From: Nemophila menziesii
Lineage: Eukaryota; Streptophyta; Magnoliopsida; Boraginales; Hydrophyllaceae
Length of the DNA stretch: 64,000 bases
Assembly (NCBI GenBank): GCA_029959085.1
Contig: JARWIR010000015.1
Span: 6,075,017 to 6,139,016, forward strand
Direction of reading: 5' to 3'
Shown here: positions 45,617 through 57,200 of the stretch, in pieces
Layout: every line of letters begins with the position of its first letter
Numbering within the stretch: position 1 is the stretch's first letter
The notes under the pieces: model-generated
What the model saw: only the letters and a program-made list of their open reading frames with translations
The model's database searches: none
Told to the model about the DNA's origin: nothing
Translations under genes and position numbers: made by a program

Positions 45617-45958
45617 TTGAACGAATTGGAGGAGCTTCGTTATCATGCCTATGAAAATTCACGTCTCTATAAGGAGAAAACAAAGCGATGGCATGATAAA
45701 CGGCTCCGTCCAAAGAATCTCGAGATTGGACAGAAGGTTTTATTATACAACTCTCGATTTTCAAACTACCCAGGAAAGCTTAAATCCCGTTGGGGAGGAC
45801 CTTACATTATCACCAAAGTCACACCGCATGGAGCAATTGAGATTGAAAATCCAGCCGAGCAACGGACATTCATGGTGAATGGCCAGCGTTTGAAGAGATA
45901 CTATGACAGTGAGGACTTTGGGCAAGGGGAGAAAATCTACCTTGTTGAATGCGATTAG
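45617..45958 (+). pseudogene. Integrase C-terminal tail, element B
   Basis: Same frame as Gag after two stops (45599-45601 and 45608-45610). Reads LNELEELRYHAYENSRLYKE, then GQKVLLYNSR, GKLKSRWGGPYIITKV and VNGQRLKRYYD, the end of Athila-type Pol. The region from protease to the integrase core is deleted; the junction lies at about 45570-45617. There is no separate ATG in good position, so independent expression is doubtful. Confidence 0.82.
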
Positions 45959-46185
45959 CCTGAGGTACACGTCTAACTCAAAGACGTTAAACAAAAGTGC
46001 TCTTGGGAGACACCCCTTGTTTTAATTGCTTTTTAGATTAGTTGTTTTTGCTTTGTAGTGTTTAATTTTAAGTTAGTGTATATTTTTAATTGTGTTTTCA
46101 AGCTAATGGGAGAGAAAGGTAGTGTGTTATTGTGCAGGAAACGAGTTTGGGGTCGAAAGGAAAAATCTGGAGGAACTTCAAGCCT

Positions 46186-46535
46186 GGCGCGGACTACCCC
46201 GCGGACTACCCCATGGTCCGCAGGGATGCACCGCGCCCCAAAAACCCGTACCACGGGTTGGCTAGCTCGGGTTTTATCCAGAAGGTCGAAAAAAAATCGC
46301 GGGGCATGGCGCGGTACACCGGACCCTAGTCCGCGCCCCAAAAACCCGTACCACGGGTTGCGTACCACGGGTTTTTTGACGGACATGCTGCGGACTACCC
46401 CCTGCACCGCACCCCTGGTCCGCGACCCAAAAACCCGTACCACGGGGTGCTAGCTCGGGTATTATCCAGTAGGTAAAAAATTTTGGAGCAACAGAAGCTG
46501 CGGTACACCGCGGGATGTGTCCGGTGCACCGCAAG
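46186..46535 (+). repeat. GC-rich dyad array, element B
   Basis: About three units of 90-120 bp sharing AAAAACCCGTACCACGGG, GGTTTTATCCAG, an A-run and GCGGTACACCG / GGTCCGC dyads. It is homologous to 20213-20576 in element A on its coding strand. It is strongly GC-rich against AT-rich flanks and able to form stable hairpins. Confidence 0.8.
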
Positions 46536-46882
46536 AGGCGGTTCAAGAAGGAATTCTTTTCCTAATCAAACTCTTACCTTATGAGATTAACCCTAGCCTT
46601 CCACCCACGAATTTTTCAGACCCAAACCCTATATAAACATCTTAAAGCTTGTGCAAACCTTCACAATTAACACAACAACTCATCAAATCCTCTCCATCAT
46701 CTTCCATAAACACAATCCTTCATCAAATTCATCACACTACACCATCAAAACACCATCAGATTCAACAAGTTTTAAAGAATTCTTCCAAGATCAATCAAAT
46801 AACCTTTCTCTTTCATCAATTCCAAGCAACAACATCAAGCTAAACCAATTGTCGTTAAACTTTTAATCCATCCTTGGTATAA
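46536..46882 (+). other. A/C-rich leader-like region, element B
   Basis: About 350 bp, mostly A and C with many ATCA/CATC words and no convincing frame. Element A has a similar stretch after its array. It resembles an unstructured leader before the small frame at 46906. Confidence 0.45.
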
Positions 46883-46905
46883 CTTGAGTTGTGGGTGAAT
46901 CAAGT

Positions 46906-47373
46906 ATGACTAATAGATCTGAAGCTATGGAATACAAGAGAAAGTGTTCAATCCTTGGGAAGAATAAGAAATTGCCTGGAGCTACCATTGAAAAACCCAT
47001 CAACCTTGATGAGGTTCCTGAAGAATCAAAAGAACAGGCACCTGAACAACCACTACCAAAGAAGAGATTAACTGCTAGAATGTCCACACCATCAAGGAGG
47101 CCTTTAGACAAGATAAAAATCCAAGACCAAGGTTCTTCTACCTCCTCTTCAAAAATTGCTTATGATCTTCCTCCTTGGGCTATTCAGTTACAGAACGAAG
47201 TTGAAAGATTACGTGAAGATAACAAAGACCTTTGGGTAGAAATTATGCAATTGGAAACCAGGGTAGATAATTCGACCTTGTACAAGGATATAGATGATTA
47301 CACCGATCCCTCAGCTTCAGAAGATGAGGATGATATGATGGATCTCTATGGCCAACCAGGTAAGTCATTCTAA
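46906..47373 (+). CDS. Unknown small protein, element B
   Basis: 155 residues from the ATG at 46906. Not recognised. It has a basic N-terminal half (KRKCSILGKNKK, PLPKKRLTARM), then a short coiled-coil-like stretch (AIQLQNEVERLREDNKDLWV) and an acidic end (DEDDMMDLYG). It lies where Athila elements may carry an extra 3' frame, but no membrane segment or envelope-like feature is visible. A related but degraded frame lies in element A near 19664-19800 on minus. Confidence 0.5.
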   Translation: MTNRSEAMEYKRKCSILGKNKKLPGATIEKPINLDEVPEESKEQAPEQPLPKKRLTARMSTPSRRPLDKIKIQDQGSSTSSSKIAYDLPPWAIQLQNEVERLREDNKDLWVEIMQLETRVDNSTLYKDIDDYTDPSASEDEDDMMDLYGQPGKSF

Positions 47374-47474
47374 TTTTTCTCAATAGCTTGGATGCATTAG
47401 GTAGTTTAGTTAGTTTTATTTTAAATTTTATTCCATCCTTGAGTCTTTTTCGAGTCGTGGGGACACGGCTCACT

Positions 47475-47488
47475 TTTGAGTTGGGGGT
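47475..47488 (+). other. Internal polypurine-tract copy, element B
   Basis: TTTGAGTTGGGGGT, identical in core to the terminal tract at 48874. It sits in the conserved context GAGTCGTGGGGACACGGCTC, which element A also has. Confidence 0.6.
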
Positions 47489-48873
47489 GGGGATTCGTTG
47501 TCCTCATCTTCTTTTCGTTTTTGCATAAAATTTAAAATTTTTAGGTTGAATTAAGGCATAGAATATTTTGAATGTACCTATTTGAGCATGATTTTATTAG
47601 GTCAATGATAGTAAGTAGTATGCTTTTGAAAGATGCAAACAAAATTGTTTAGCATGCATGTATGAAAACAGGAAATAAAGGATAGAAAAGTTAATGAGCA
47701 ATGCTAAGAAAACACGTTGAAACTTAGGAATAGTTATTTGGTGTGTAGAACGTGAGGCTTAAAATTAGTTGAAAACCCACTTGTCTATGAACTAATAATG
47801 AAAAAGTAACGAAATCCGGTAGTTAGAAAAATGACTAAGGCAGTTCTTTCATGATAAAACACTTGAAGATTTTATACTTTCTCACCTTTTTATTTGATTG
47901 TTATTTATCCGTCTTAGCCCCTCTGAGCCTTTCTAAAGCCTTTTATTTGAAACACATTATAATCCTTACCCTAGTTTTTAGGACTTATCTATATGACCCG
48001 CACTCGAATCGCAAAACCTGAGACACTCGTTTTAGAGCTTGAGTTTGGGGTGGTGGGTTTCATCATTAGGGAACTTTGGGAATTATCTTTGTGATTTTAT
48101 TGATGATGAATTGTTATTATTGTAACCCTTTGCCGGGGTAATAGTGAATGAAAAAGAAGCTACGAGCTAAATTTGCCAACAAGGGCATAAAAAGAAAGAA
48201 TATATATATGAAAAAATAGTGTGATATCTCAACATCAAAAGAGAATCATAGCTATACAAAAGAAAAAATTGATTTGAAAAGAGAATATATATTCGGACCG
48301 GCAAAGTGGATTTTATATCATCAAAAGGTTTTAATTGGGAATATTGAGGATGCACATTAAAAAGCATCAATAAATTGGGTTGAGTGAGAACATCTTCGAG
48401 TGAAAACTCAAGCTCTAGGGCGATTCGTTGATGGCTAGTGAGGAGAGAGCCAAAAGCTCACTTTTCATTATCCAAATATACCACACCCGTCCTTAAGCCA
48501 AGTGATAACCAAGACCTTAGGATTTCTAACTACTAGATGGAGAAACAATTGAGCTATTAGGTAGTAGGTAGGTGGACCATTGGATGTTGTATTTGGGACC
48601 TATGAACAACCTATAGCCATTAACCTGAACTAAGTTATCATCCTCTCCTTCTGGCATTGCGAAATTAATCTTAACTTGAATTTATGGAATGTTGATTACA
48701 TGTATATTAGGCATATTTGTACATTATTTCGTAAGCATTACTACATGAGATTTTTTTAGATATTTTGCTCTAGGATCATTCATTATATTTGTGTTCTTGT
48801 TCTCCTCCGACTTCTTCTTGTTTATTTTGACTACCCCACTGTTCTTTACTTTATTGTATCGGGACGATACAAC
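47489..48873 (+). other. Element B 3' non-coding region
   Basis: About 1.4 kb, no gene seen. Homologous to element A 17721-19164 with local gaps. Confidence 0.55.
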
Positions 48874-48889
48874 TTTGAGTTGGGGGTCT
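48874..48889 (+). other. Element B polypurine tract
   Basis: TTTGAGTTGGGGGTCT immediately before the 3' LTR; same as element A. Confidence 0.85.
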
Positions 48890-50364
48890 TGATGTCTCCT
48901 CATTTGTGATAGTAAAATATACTCATGAGACATCATTTTAGGCTTATTTATTAGTTTATAGGTTGATTTTAGCTTATTTTAGTGCACTTTCCTATTTTGG
49001 GTCTTGATTTGTAGAATTATTATTTTTAGAGCATATTGGGTTTAATTGTTTATTTAGTGTGAAGCTTTAAAGATAATTATGGAGATTAATTAGAGTCCAA
49101 GTCAAAGACAACAACTTATGGAAGGAGATATGCATGGAAATTGGAGATAAGGAAATAATTGCTAAAAAGATGGAAAAGGAAAAGCTGCCTAAATCTGGGA
49201 TTCTGCAAAGATAGGCGTTTTTACCTAATAAAGAGGCCGAATTTGGTAAATTACTCCTAAAGGGCCTAGATAATTCTGTTGCGATTCTTTTGGTATCTTG
49301 TGGAGCAAAATCGGACCAATAATAAAGAAGTTACGACCAAAACAACGCAGCAGTGTTTATCTTTATTTCCTTACGAATTTGAGTTGGGCTAGGAGTCCAT
49401 TACTTAACTTATCTCTAAAGAAACGAATTAGGTCAACTCTACACTATAAATACAGCCTCTTAACACTCTTAAATCATCCTTGGTAAAACCTTAAGCCAAG
49501 AGGAAGCTTAGAACACAAGAGAGAAGTCTGGAAGGAGCTGTCATCAACAATGTCTTCTTCTACCTTTAGATTTGTAATTTCTTTCTTTTCTTTCATGAAC
49601 TAATTTTTTTTAGCTTAAGTTTTAGCATATATGTATGAACCCTATTTTTGATTGACATCTATCTAATTTGGGAATTTAATGTTTTAAATTGAATTATAGT
49701 TTTTATTCTCTGTTTATGTGTTTGGATTTATATTCTGTGTTCTTGTGGACGGCCGCCATTAGAATTACCATCTAGTAATTAGAATACCATTGGCAACGGT
49801 GTTCAATTGCATGTTTAGCACATAACGTTTAGTTTTAGGTTTGATCTGACAACCCAACCTAGCTAGATAATCACTATGGTTGAGTCTTGTGACTCTTTAC
49901 CAATTACAGGAAAAGTTTGCTTAGGAAGCCTTATTGACACAGGTAAATCCTATTTTAAACTACCGATAGCATATTGGGACCGATTAGGGAAATACTACAT
50001 GATTCACCCTTACATGTTTAGAACGGCAAAACTAGTGGGGATTACATGCTAATAACTTAAGCTATATTCTTATATCACTTCTCTTTCATATTTATTTTTC
50101 TGTCTTTTAATTCCTTAGTTTAATTTAGTTTATTAGAAAATCAACAAAAATCTATTTGTCTTTACTTTTAATTGCGTTTAGTTGTTCTAGCTTTAATTAT
50201 TTGCACTTGCTATTTGCATAAGATTCTCCTAACCTCTGTAGTCTCTGCGGAACGAATCTTTATCTAAAACTTGCATACGATCTGTATACTTGCAGAACCG
50301 TGTAGTTTTAGGGTGTTTTTGCACTTTAATTATATCTTATTTTATCACACCCTAGGCCCCACCA
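48890..50364 (+). repeat. Element B 3' LTR
   Basis: 1475 bp, apparently identical to 42144-43618 in all compared stretches. TATA box at 49444-49452. TSD CCCAA follows. Confidence 0.94.
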
Positions 50365-50369
50365 CCCAA

Positions 50370-51020
50370 GAACCACCATTATGATAACTTTGTACATTAT
50401 GATACCAATGTAGTCTTTTTACGTTACGAGAAACTCATCTTATAAGAAATCACACCCATATTATGATCTTAACGGAAAATTATAGAGTTGATAAGTAACC
50501 ACCATTCACTATATTGAGTGGAGTGCCTACAAGCTATATGTACCAACGTTGTTTGCTTTAGCAGAAATAAGATCACCAATGAAATGAAAAACAATAAAAA
50601 GTAACAAAACTATACTTTCTTTGGATAATTAATCACAAGAATCCAGTCACATTCACAAATTTTTCTCGTTTATTTCCAGTAAAATTGATTTGTCTCTACT
50701 AAGTTTGGAGTAACTAGTGTTATCATTGGGCTTGGCGATGAGTATAGTATTGGCTACCCAATTAGGGTAATTTGTTTCGTGGATGTGTTGTGTTGTGAGT
50801 AATCGCTCAACTTCTTCCTTGATCACCAAGTTTTAATCATCTAAGAACATTTATATATTTTTTTGTATGGTACCCAATCTAGGTTTAACTTTGAGATAGT
50901 GAACAAATATAGTTGGGTCTAATTCCAACCATATAGTTTGTTTCCCACGTGAACAATGGCAAATACTTGTTAAGGATATCACAAAGTTTACACCTACTTT
51001 TCTTTTTGCTAACCTGATAC
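50370..51020 (-). repeat. AT-rich block end and gypsy RT-proximal remnant
   Basis: 50370-50710 continues the block split by element B, ending TCTCTACTAAGTTTGGAGTAAC. 50725-51020 matches 61825-62115, the degenerate gypsy segment upstream of RT. No frame survives. Confidence 0.5.
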
Positions 51021-51025
51021 GTCTT

Positions 51026-52603
51026 TGATGTCTCCCTAAATGTTCTAATTTTATGCCCTTGGGAGACATCATTTTTGGCGTTTATTCGACCATTTTGATA
51101 GACTTTTGGACTAAATACGCAGTAGTCCGATTTTCCTCTTTAATTTCTAGTATTTTTAATTTATTAAAGTTTTGCGTGTAATATTGTGTATTTTAGTGAA
51201 AAGTTTGTAGGTTTTGAATACTATCTAGGAGAGGAATCTGAGAATAAAGTCAAAGATTGTGATATGGAGTCAAAGCATGAAGACAAATTCCGAAAGAATT
51301 GATATTCTAAAGCTGCAAATCTGGAAAACTGATAAATATTTCTGATTTCGAGCCACCTAAGAGTAGATTTAGCCGCTGACCTTTGAAGAGAAATGGTGCC
51401 CCATTGAGTTACTGAACTTTAGCAACTGGAATGAGGTCAATCCGAGTTGAAACGAACCGGCTAGAGCTGATTTAGTGGAGGTGGTGCAGCAGTTACGGGA
51501 TTTTGGGCTAAGACAATGAACTTGGGTCTTTATTGTTTCATTTAAACATTAACCTAAGGTCCAAGTCCGATTTTGAGAGTATAAATAAGGCTTTTGACTT
51601 CTACTTTTCATACAATTCATTTTTTACAAGTCAGAGTATCAGAGAGAAGTCAAGACAAGGAAGCGGAGAAAGCTACAGAGCTGGAGACTGTCTATATCTC
51701 CAAATCACAGCTAATCTAATTCCGAAATTAGGTTTTTCTTTTATTTCTTTCTGTAAAACAATATGAGTATTTTTATTTCTTTTAATTTAGTTTTTCGCAT
51801 TAGTATGAGCTAATTTCATTAAGTGCTTGAGAACGCATAATGGGTTAATCCCAATTTGATTTTATTTCATGTGTTTGGATTTGGGATTTTAATAATTGAA
51901 ATAAAATTGGGTAAATTGTATATTTTTTTTAATTTGCTTTTCTTTACTTTTATTGAATTCGCGACTCAATATTAGGACTTAGTATCTAGGCTATTCCAAT
52001 TAGTGGCAATTGGATCACCTTGACGGGGGGTCTTGGTACAGAACTAGTTAATGAATATAGGTTAGAAATTAGAGACTCTGATGAGCTTAATTAAACATAT
52101 GGCCTATTGGGTAAATTAGACTTAATCACTTGAGAGTGGACTATAATCACCCTGACGGGGTTTGTAGCACTTGAGAGTAGCTCCTTAGTCCACCCTGACG
52201 GGGGTAAGGAGAATTCTGAATCCCGACCAATACAAGTTTACCAATTTGTGCCTTAAACATGACATGAAATGAATGATAATTAGGTTAAATCCTTGCGTCT
52301 CTCAAATACTGCCTTTCCCATCTTGCGTAAACACTTTAGTTTCTTGCGTCTAGTTAATTACTTGTATTAATTTAGTATTTTACTTTATTGTCTTAGCGTC
52401 AAAAAACCAAACAAACAATTCTAAAAATCATTTACTTGTTTTCACTTGCAATTAACTACTATCTGATAAGCATTAGAGTTAACCATTCCGTCCCTGAGAA
52501 CAAATCTGTTTTATCACTTATATTACTTGGGACAACCGTACACTTGCGGTTGTGGTTCTCTTATCCTTATTGCATTTATTTTAGAGCACACAAAGGACCA
52601 CCA
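51026..52603 (+). mobile_element. Solo LTR, divergent Athila-like family
   Basis: 1578 bp with TSD GTCTT (51021-51025 and 52604-52608), start TGATGTCTCCC and end GGACCACCA. The 5' edge inverted repeat extends to TGATGTCTCCC/GGGAGACATCA. TATA-like TATAAATA lies near 51580. Three CACCCTGACGGGG-type motifs lie near 52014, 52146 and 52190. It interrupts the gypsy remnant. Confidence 0.9.
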
Positions 52604-53960
52604 GTCTTCAATTGATTCTCTGTAGAAATAGGTTTAGTATGAGATCCTTCCGAGGGTACCTCGAGAACGAATACTTGTGATCCGTATAATGACTTTTGAT
52701 AACATTCTCGAGCTTGAGATTGATTTCATCGAATAATTAATACGTCTTTATATGCATAAGCTTCATGGAGAGTTGGAGCATTGATACAATTTCTTCTGAC
52801 ATATTTGAGGTAGGGCGACTAATTAGGGATGACAATGGTTCAAATATTAACCGTAACCGATGGATATCCGATCCGATAAAAAATCCGTTAATGGAACCGA
52901 TGGTGCATCCATGAGGGTTTGGTTCTCATAAAAGGTAACCGCTGGATTATCCGTTAGGATTTGGTCTTTTACAATAATCCGACGGATAATCCGATATCCG
53001 AATAAAACTAAAAAGTAAAATCAAAATATATATACTATATATAAAGATATTCTATATATGCAAATTTTATACATAATATCGATCAAATATAATTATTCCA
53101 TACATAAACTAGCTAATTGATTATTATCTATTTTATTACTATATTGCCTAATATCATTTTATGGTCTTCCAATAATTTTGTAGCTAAATCTAGAATTTTA
53201 AAAATATTTAATAATTTATTTTATTTAAATCATTTTAACTGATTGCGGATACGGATTAACCACGGATAAACCGCATCCGTCGCGGATGCGGATTTGGTAA
53301 ATAATTTAAAAATCCGATGGTTAATGGATGCGGATTTGGTTATCGTTTTTCTTAATGGATGTGGATGTGGTTATACGATTTTTCGAGGATATCCGATCCG
53401 TTGCCATCCCTACGACTAATGATGAAACTATAACCATATTTTTGATTTAAGACAACAACCTTAGAGGATGTGGCTAAGGATGACGAATTTGTACACAGTC
53501 ACAGGGGTAATATATAACCAGAAGGTTGGATGTTTTTGCCAGTAACACCTCAAATAACATCACCATATGTCTATATATTGGAAGGGTCTATATTCATTTG
53601 CTTTTGTAGTCACTTATATCCTTGGTGATATTACCCCTACAAATAGGAGGTTTGCATATTGTACATGCCAGGTTGTGCCAACGTTGCTCTACTCTTTGCA
53701 CATTCAATGTGCACATATTTTAGCCTCTTGGTATATGTGGTACACTTCAATAAATGTATTCATGCGCAATAAATTCACACACTCGTATATTGCCCCATTG
53801 ACCTACTTCCTCGAATCCACAACACCCTTTACTAGTGTTTGTAACTCCAGCAAATCAGTATTCACGTGCAAAATAAATCCCGGCTCCTTGGCTATCAAAA
53901 GCCCAAACAACAAAACCTATATATTTGCTAAAAACACCGAACACGCAACACAAGTTATGA
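52604..53960 (-). pseudogene. Ty3/gypsy protease/Gag remnant split by a hAT MITE
   Basis: Near-copy of 9825-10620, divided at 52824-53412. Degenerate minus-strand protease text as in the paralogues. Confidence 0.6.
52824..53412. mobile_element. hAT-type MITE
   Basis: 589 bp with ends TAGGGATGACAATGG and the complement of TAGGGATGGCAACGG, flanked by perfect 8-bp TSD CGACTAAT (52816-52823 and 53413-53420). Repeated GGATATCCGATCC-like words lie in both halves. No coding. Confidence 0.9.
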
Positions 53961-55830
53961 ATAATATTAAATAAAATTATGAATTTTATGTTTTTGATAT
54001 AAGTTATAATTATTGATTTAACGTTAATTTTTATATATGAATGACAATACTTATCTATCGTAAATATAAATTATATTCATATATATTTTTATGATGTAAT
54101 TCATATGTATAATTATTTAAAAATAATAATGTATATGTTAAACTATACCATGAAATTCTATAAGTTTATATTAATTCCATGTAAATATTTACTCGTTATG
54201 AGTTGGAAACAATTCTATTTTTTATTTTAATTAAGAACGAGATGTCAAATTAAAAAGTATATTATAAATTTTACAATTATCTTATAAGTAAAAATAATTC
54301 AAGCTATAAAGAAAGTACCAATGTCGTATTTCTCTAAATTTTGTAGATATTAATTTTTTTCTAATTCGAACTTTCTAAACCTAGTCCGATCGTTTATTTT
54401 TTTAAATATAATTTTATATCCCAACTAAAAAGAATGATTTTACAACGTTTTGTGACATTTATTAGTTTTTAATAGAAACTATTTATAGCAGAGACAATCT
54501 AAAATTTTGTTCAAATTTTTTAAATTAGGATCAACCGATGAATATTTAAATTTTGAACATTAAAAACTAAAGGTTCATGAACTTTAGAAGCCCCTTTGAC
54601 GAATGTATAAAGACTATTTCAAAATAAAAAAAACAAGTTGTTTTTAAATATAAAAAAATTAAATTTGAATTAAGTAAAATTTAATTGCAAAATCTCTTAA
54701 TCATGGCAATGAGTCGTTAAAATAACTATTGATATGTAGTTGACGAATAGGGTTGATTTTTTTTCTATATAGCCCCGAGGTCCATCGTAGCTTTGCTAGA
54801 TATTCTTAAAATTTGCTACCAACAATATTTTGCATGTATTTGATAGGCAATAATGAACGTTAATTCCAATCCAAACGACACGCAAATATATAATTTCCAA
54901 ATTGTAAAAATCCTTCTAAAGTGTAGAAAGCCATGGTATTGTTGTGTTAATTTCTTTGAAATAAAAACCTAGTTTCAGCCATACACACATATGCTCTACG
55001 CATTCATGAATATGTAATGAGAAGAGAAAGATGTGAAGTGTAGAAACAATATATATTTCTTCACAAAGATGTTCACAACAAGGTATTAAATATGTACAGA
55101 TCTAACTTCTATTATACTTTTAAATATTTCAAGTTAGTGATTAGCCATGAGGATTTATGTTAATACAATGGTTCCCATTTTTCCACAAAGAACAAGTAGG
55201 TCCATCAATTATGAACCAAAACATACAACTCCACCATTCAATAGGAACCCTAATTAGAAAATATTAAATGCTAGGATACTTAAATTAATTGGACCCAAAA
55301 ATCATAAGCTTGCTTTGATTATTAACTAATCCATAATAATGATACCAATCATGCCCATTAATATCTCGAGCACCACGAGAATTCGATTACGATAAAACCC
55401 TAGCAAATTGATGAAGAATTCCAACTCCAAAATAACTTTGAAAGAAAGCTCTACAAATAGAGGATTAGTGAAGATCACCCAAGAACCACCCTTTCATCAA
55501 CGTAAAAAGTCGATGTAGTCTTTTTATGTTACGAGAAACTCATCTTATAAGAAATCAACAGAAAATTATAGAATTGATAAGTAACTATTTACAATATGAG
55601 TGATTAGAAGCTATATGTAACAACGTTTGTCTGAATTAGCAGAAATAAGATCACCAATGAAATGCAAAACAATAAAAAAAGTAACAAAACTATACTTCCT
55701 TTGGATAATTAATCACAAGAATCCAGTAACATTCACAAAATGTTCTTGTTTATTTCCAGTAAAATTAATTTCTCTCTACTAAGTCTACTACCTTACTACT
55801 TAACCTAATCTGAAGCAAAAAAAGAAATAA
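53961..55830. repeat. AT-rich block with the unoccupied MULE site
   Basis: No gene. Closely matches 10580-11569 plus 27867-28180. The MULE target reads uninterrupted at about 54890-54905 (TTTCCAAATTGTAAAAATCC). Confidence 0.7.
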
Positions 55831-55834
55831 CTCT

Positions 55835-56571
55835 CTATCTCCATGGCTGTGAATTAGTTTTGAAAGGATAAGTCTCCCACCCATCATCAGGTTCTTTACG
55901 TTTCCCATTACTAGTAGACGCCTGTGAGTTCATGTTTGACTTAAACGAGTCATTAACATTCCTGTTTGAATCATCAAAAAGTTGTCTGAAACCTCCAATC
56001 TCAATATTACTACCTTGCATAGTTGGCCCACTAGCCATGCTAAACACATACGGTGACTGTGGAAAAGCCGGACCCCCCATCATCTGAGGTGCTCCTCTTG
56101 AATCCATCATGTACGGAATCATCGTACCACCAGACCCAACCCGAGGCCCAACCCCAGGCCCATACATTGGCATAGGCATAGCATGTCCACCTGCAAGTCC
56201 ATGGTACCCACAAACAGGAGGGAGTGGATATGGTGCTGGAGATCCCATAGTAAACATACCACCATTTCTTACAAAATTTACATCATTTACACCCTCGCGA
56301 GTGTAAGTTTGAGTGAAATTTCTTCCATTAGTCAAAGGAATTGAATTCTTTTGATTCATATCCACTTCTATTCCCATGATTGATATAACAGATTCATCCG
56401 ATTTTATACCACCCCCCCGAACTACTCAGATAATTATTATTACCGAAAATGGGTTGGTCATTCAAATCAAAGTTCATTAAAGATGATGAACCAGAAGAGG
56501 ATTGATTGTACATATTGGGCCTCGAAACTGGTGGTGCACCACCATAATCATCGTCATTATCATCACCTAAT
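55835..56571 (-). pseudogene. TFIIS-domain protein gene, 3' fragment 3
   Basis: On minus 56571-56415 codes DDNDDDYGGAPP and LMNFDLNDQP. A frame change in the C-run near 56412 leads to the 180-residue remainder (MGIEVDMNQKNSIPLTNGRN to KTNSQPWR). It is cut abruptly at 56571, where gypsy protease sequence begins. Confidence 0.8.
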
Positions 56572-57200
56572 ATAAATATTTGAGGTAGCGCGACTAATGA
56601 TGGAACTATAACCATATTTGTGATTTACGACAACAACCTTAGAGGATGTGGCTAAGGATGACGAAATTGTACGTAGTCGCAATGGCAATTTATAACCAGC
56701 AGGTTGGATGCTTTGGCCAGTAACACCACAAATCATATCACCATATGTCTGGATATTGGAAGGGTCGATATTCATTTTCTTTTGCAAATCACTTTCATGA
56801 AGAAGGCCACCGAACTTCCCGTATCAACAAGAAGATTTCACACCAAGAACTCATATCCTTGGTGATATTACCCTTACAAATAGGAGGTTTGCATACTGTA
56901 CATGCCAGGTTGTGCCAACGTTGTTCCATTCTTTTTCAATTCAATTTGCACATACGTTAGCCTCTTGTATATGTGGTGCACTTCAATAAATCTATTCATG
57001 CACAATATATTCACATACTCATACATTGCCCCATTGACCTACTTTCTCGAATCCACAACTCTCTTCACTAGTGTTTGTAACTCCAATAAATCAGTCTTCA
57101 CATGTAAAATAGAAATACCGTCTCCTTGGCTATCCCAAGCCCAAACAATAAAACCTACATATTTGCTAAAAACACCGAACCCACAACAGAAGTTATGAAT
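56572..57200 (-). pseudogene. Ty3/gypsy protease remnant fused to the TFIIS fragment
   Basis: On minus 56787-56563 reads MNIDPSNIQTYGDMI, GQSIQPAGYKLPL and YGYSSIISRATSN, retropepsin-like. RT and the SINE region are absent, so a deletion joins protease directly to the TFIIS fragment. Confidence 0.6.

Larger units (their letters stand above)
42144..50364 (+). mobile_element. Element B: non-autonomous Athila-like LTR retrotransposon
   Basis: 8221 bp with two 1475-bp LTRs at constant offset 6746 that appear identical, and the perfect 5-bp TSD CCCAA (42139-42143 and 50365-50369). It has a primer-binding site, Gag frame, integrase-tail remnant, GC-rich dyad array, a small unknown frame, internal polypurine tracts and a terminal one. 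Protease, reverse transcriptase, RNase H and the integrase core are missing. LTR and 3' region are homologous to element A, so both belong to one superfamily. Confidence 0.94.

Noticed and set aside
46033..46546. Long overlapping frames on both strands in the GC-rich array
   Set aside because: They arise because the repeated GC-rich dyads lack stops; codons follow the repeat, not a protein. The same effect occurs in element A at 20213-20576.
46906..47373. Envelope-like gene in element B
   Set aside because: No signal peptide, membrane segment or cysteine pattern is visible; kept only as an unknown small frame.
42552..49486. Identical 62-residue frames in both LTRs of B, and identical 113- and 63-residue frames in both LTRs of A
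   Set aside because: Duplication reflects LTR identity. The frames cross promoter and leader sequence and resemble no protein.
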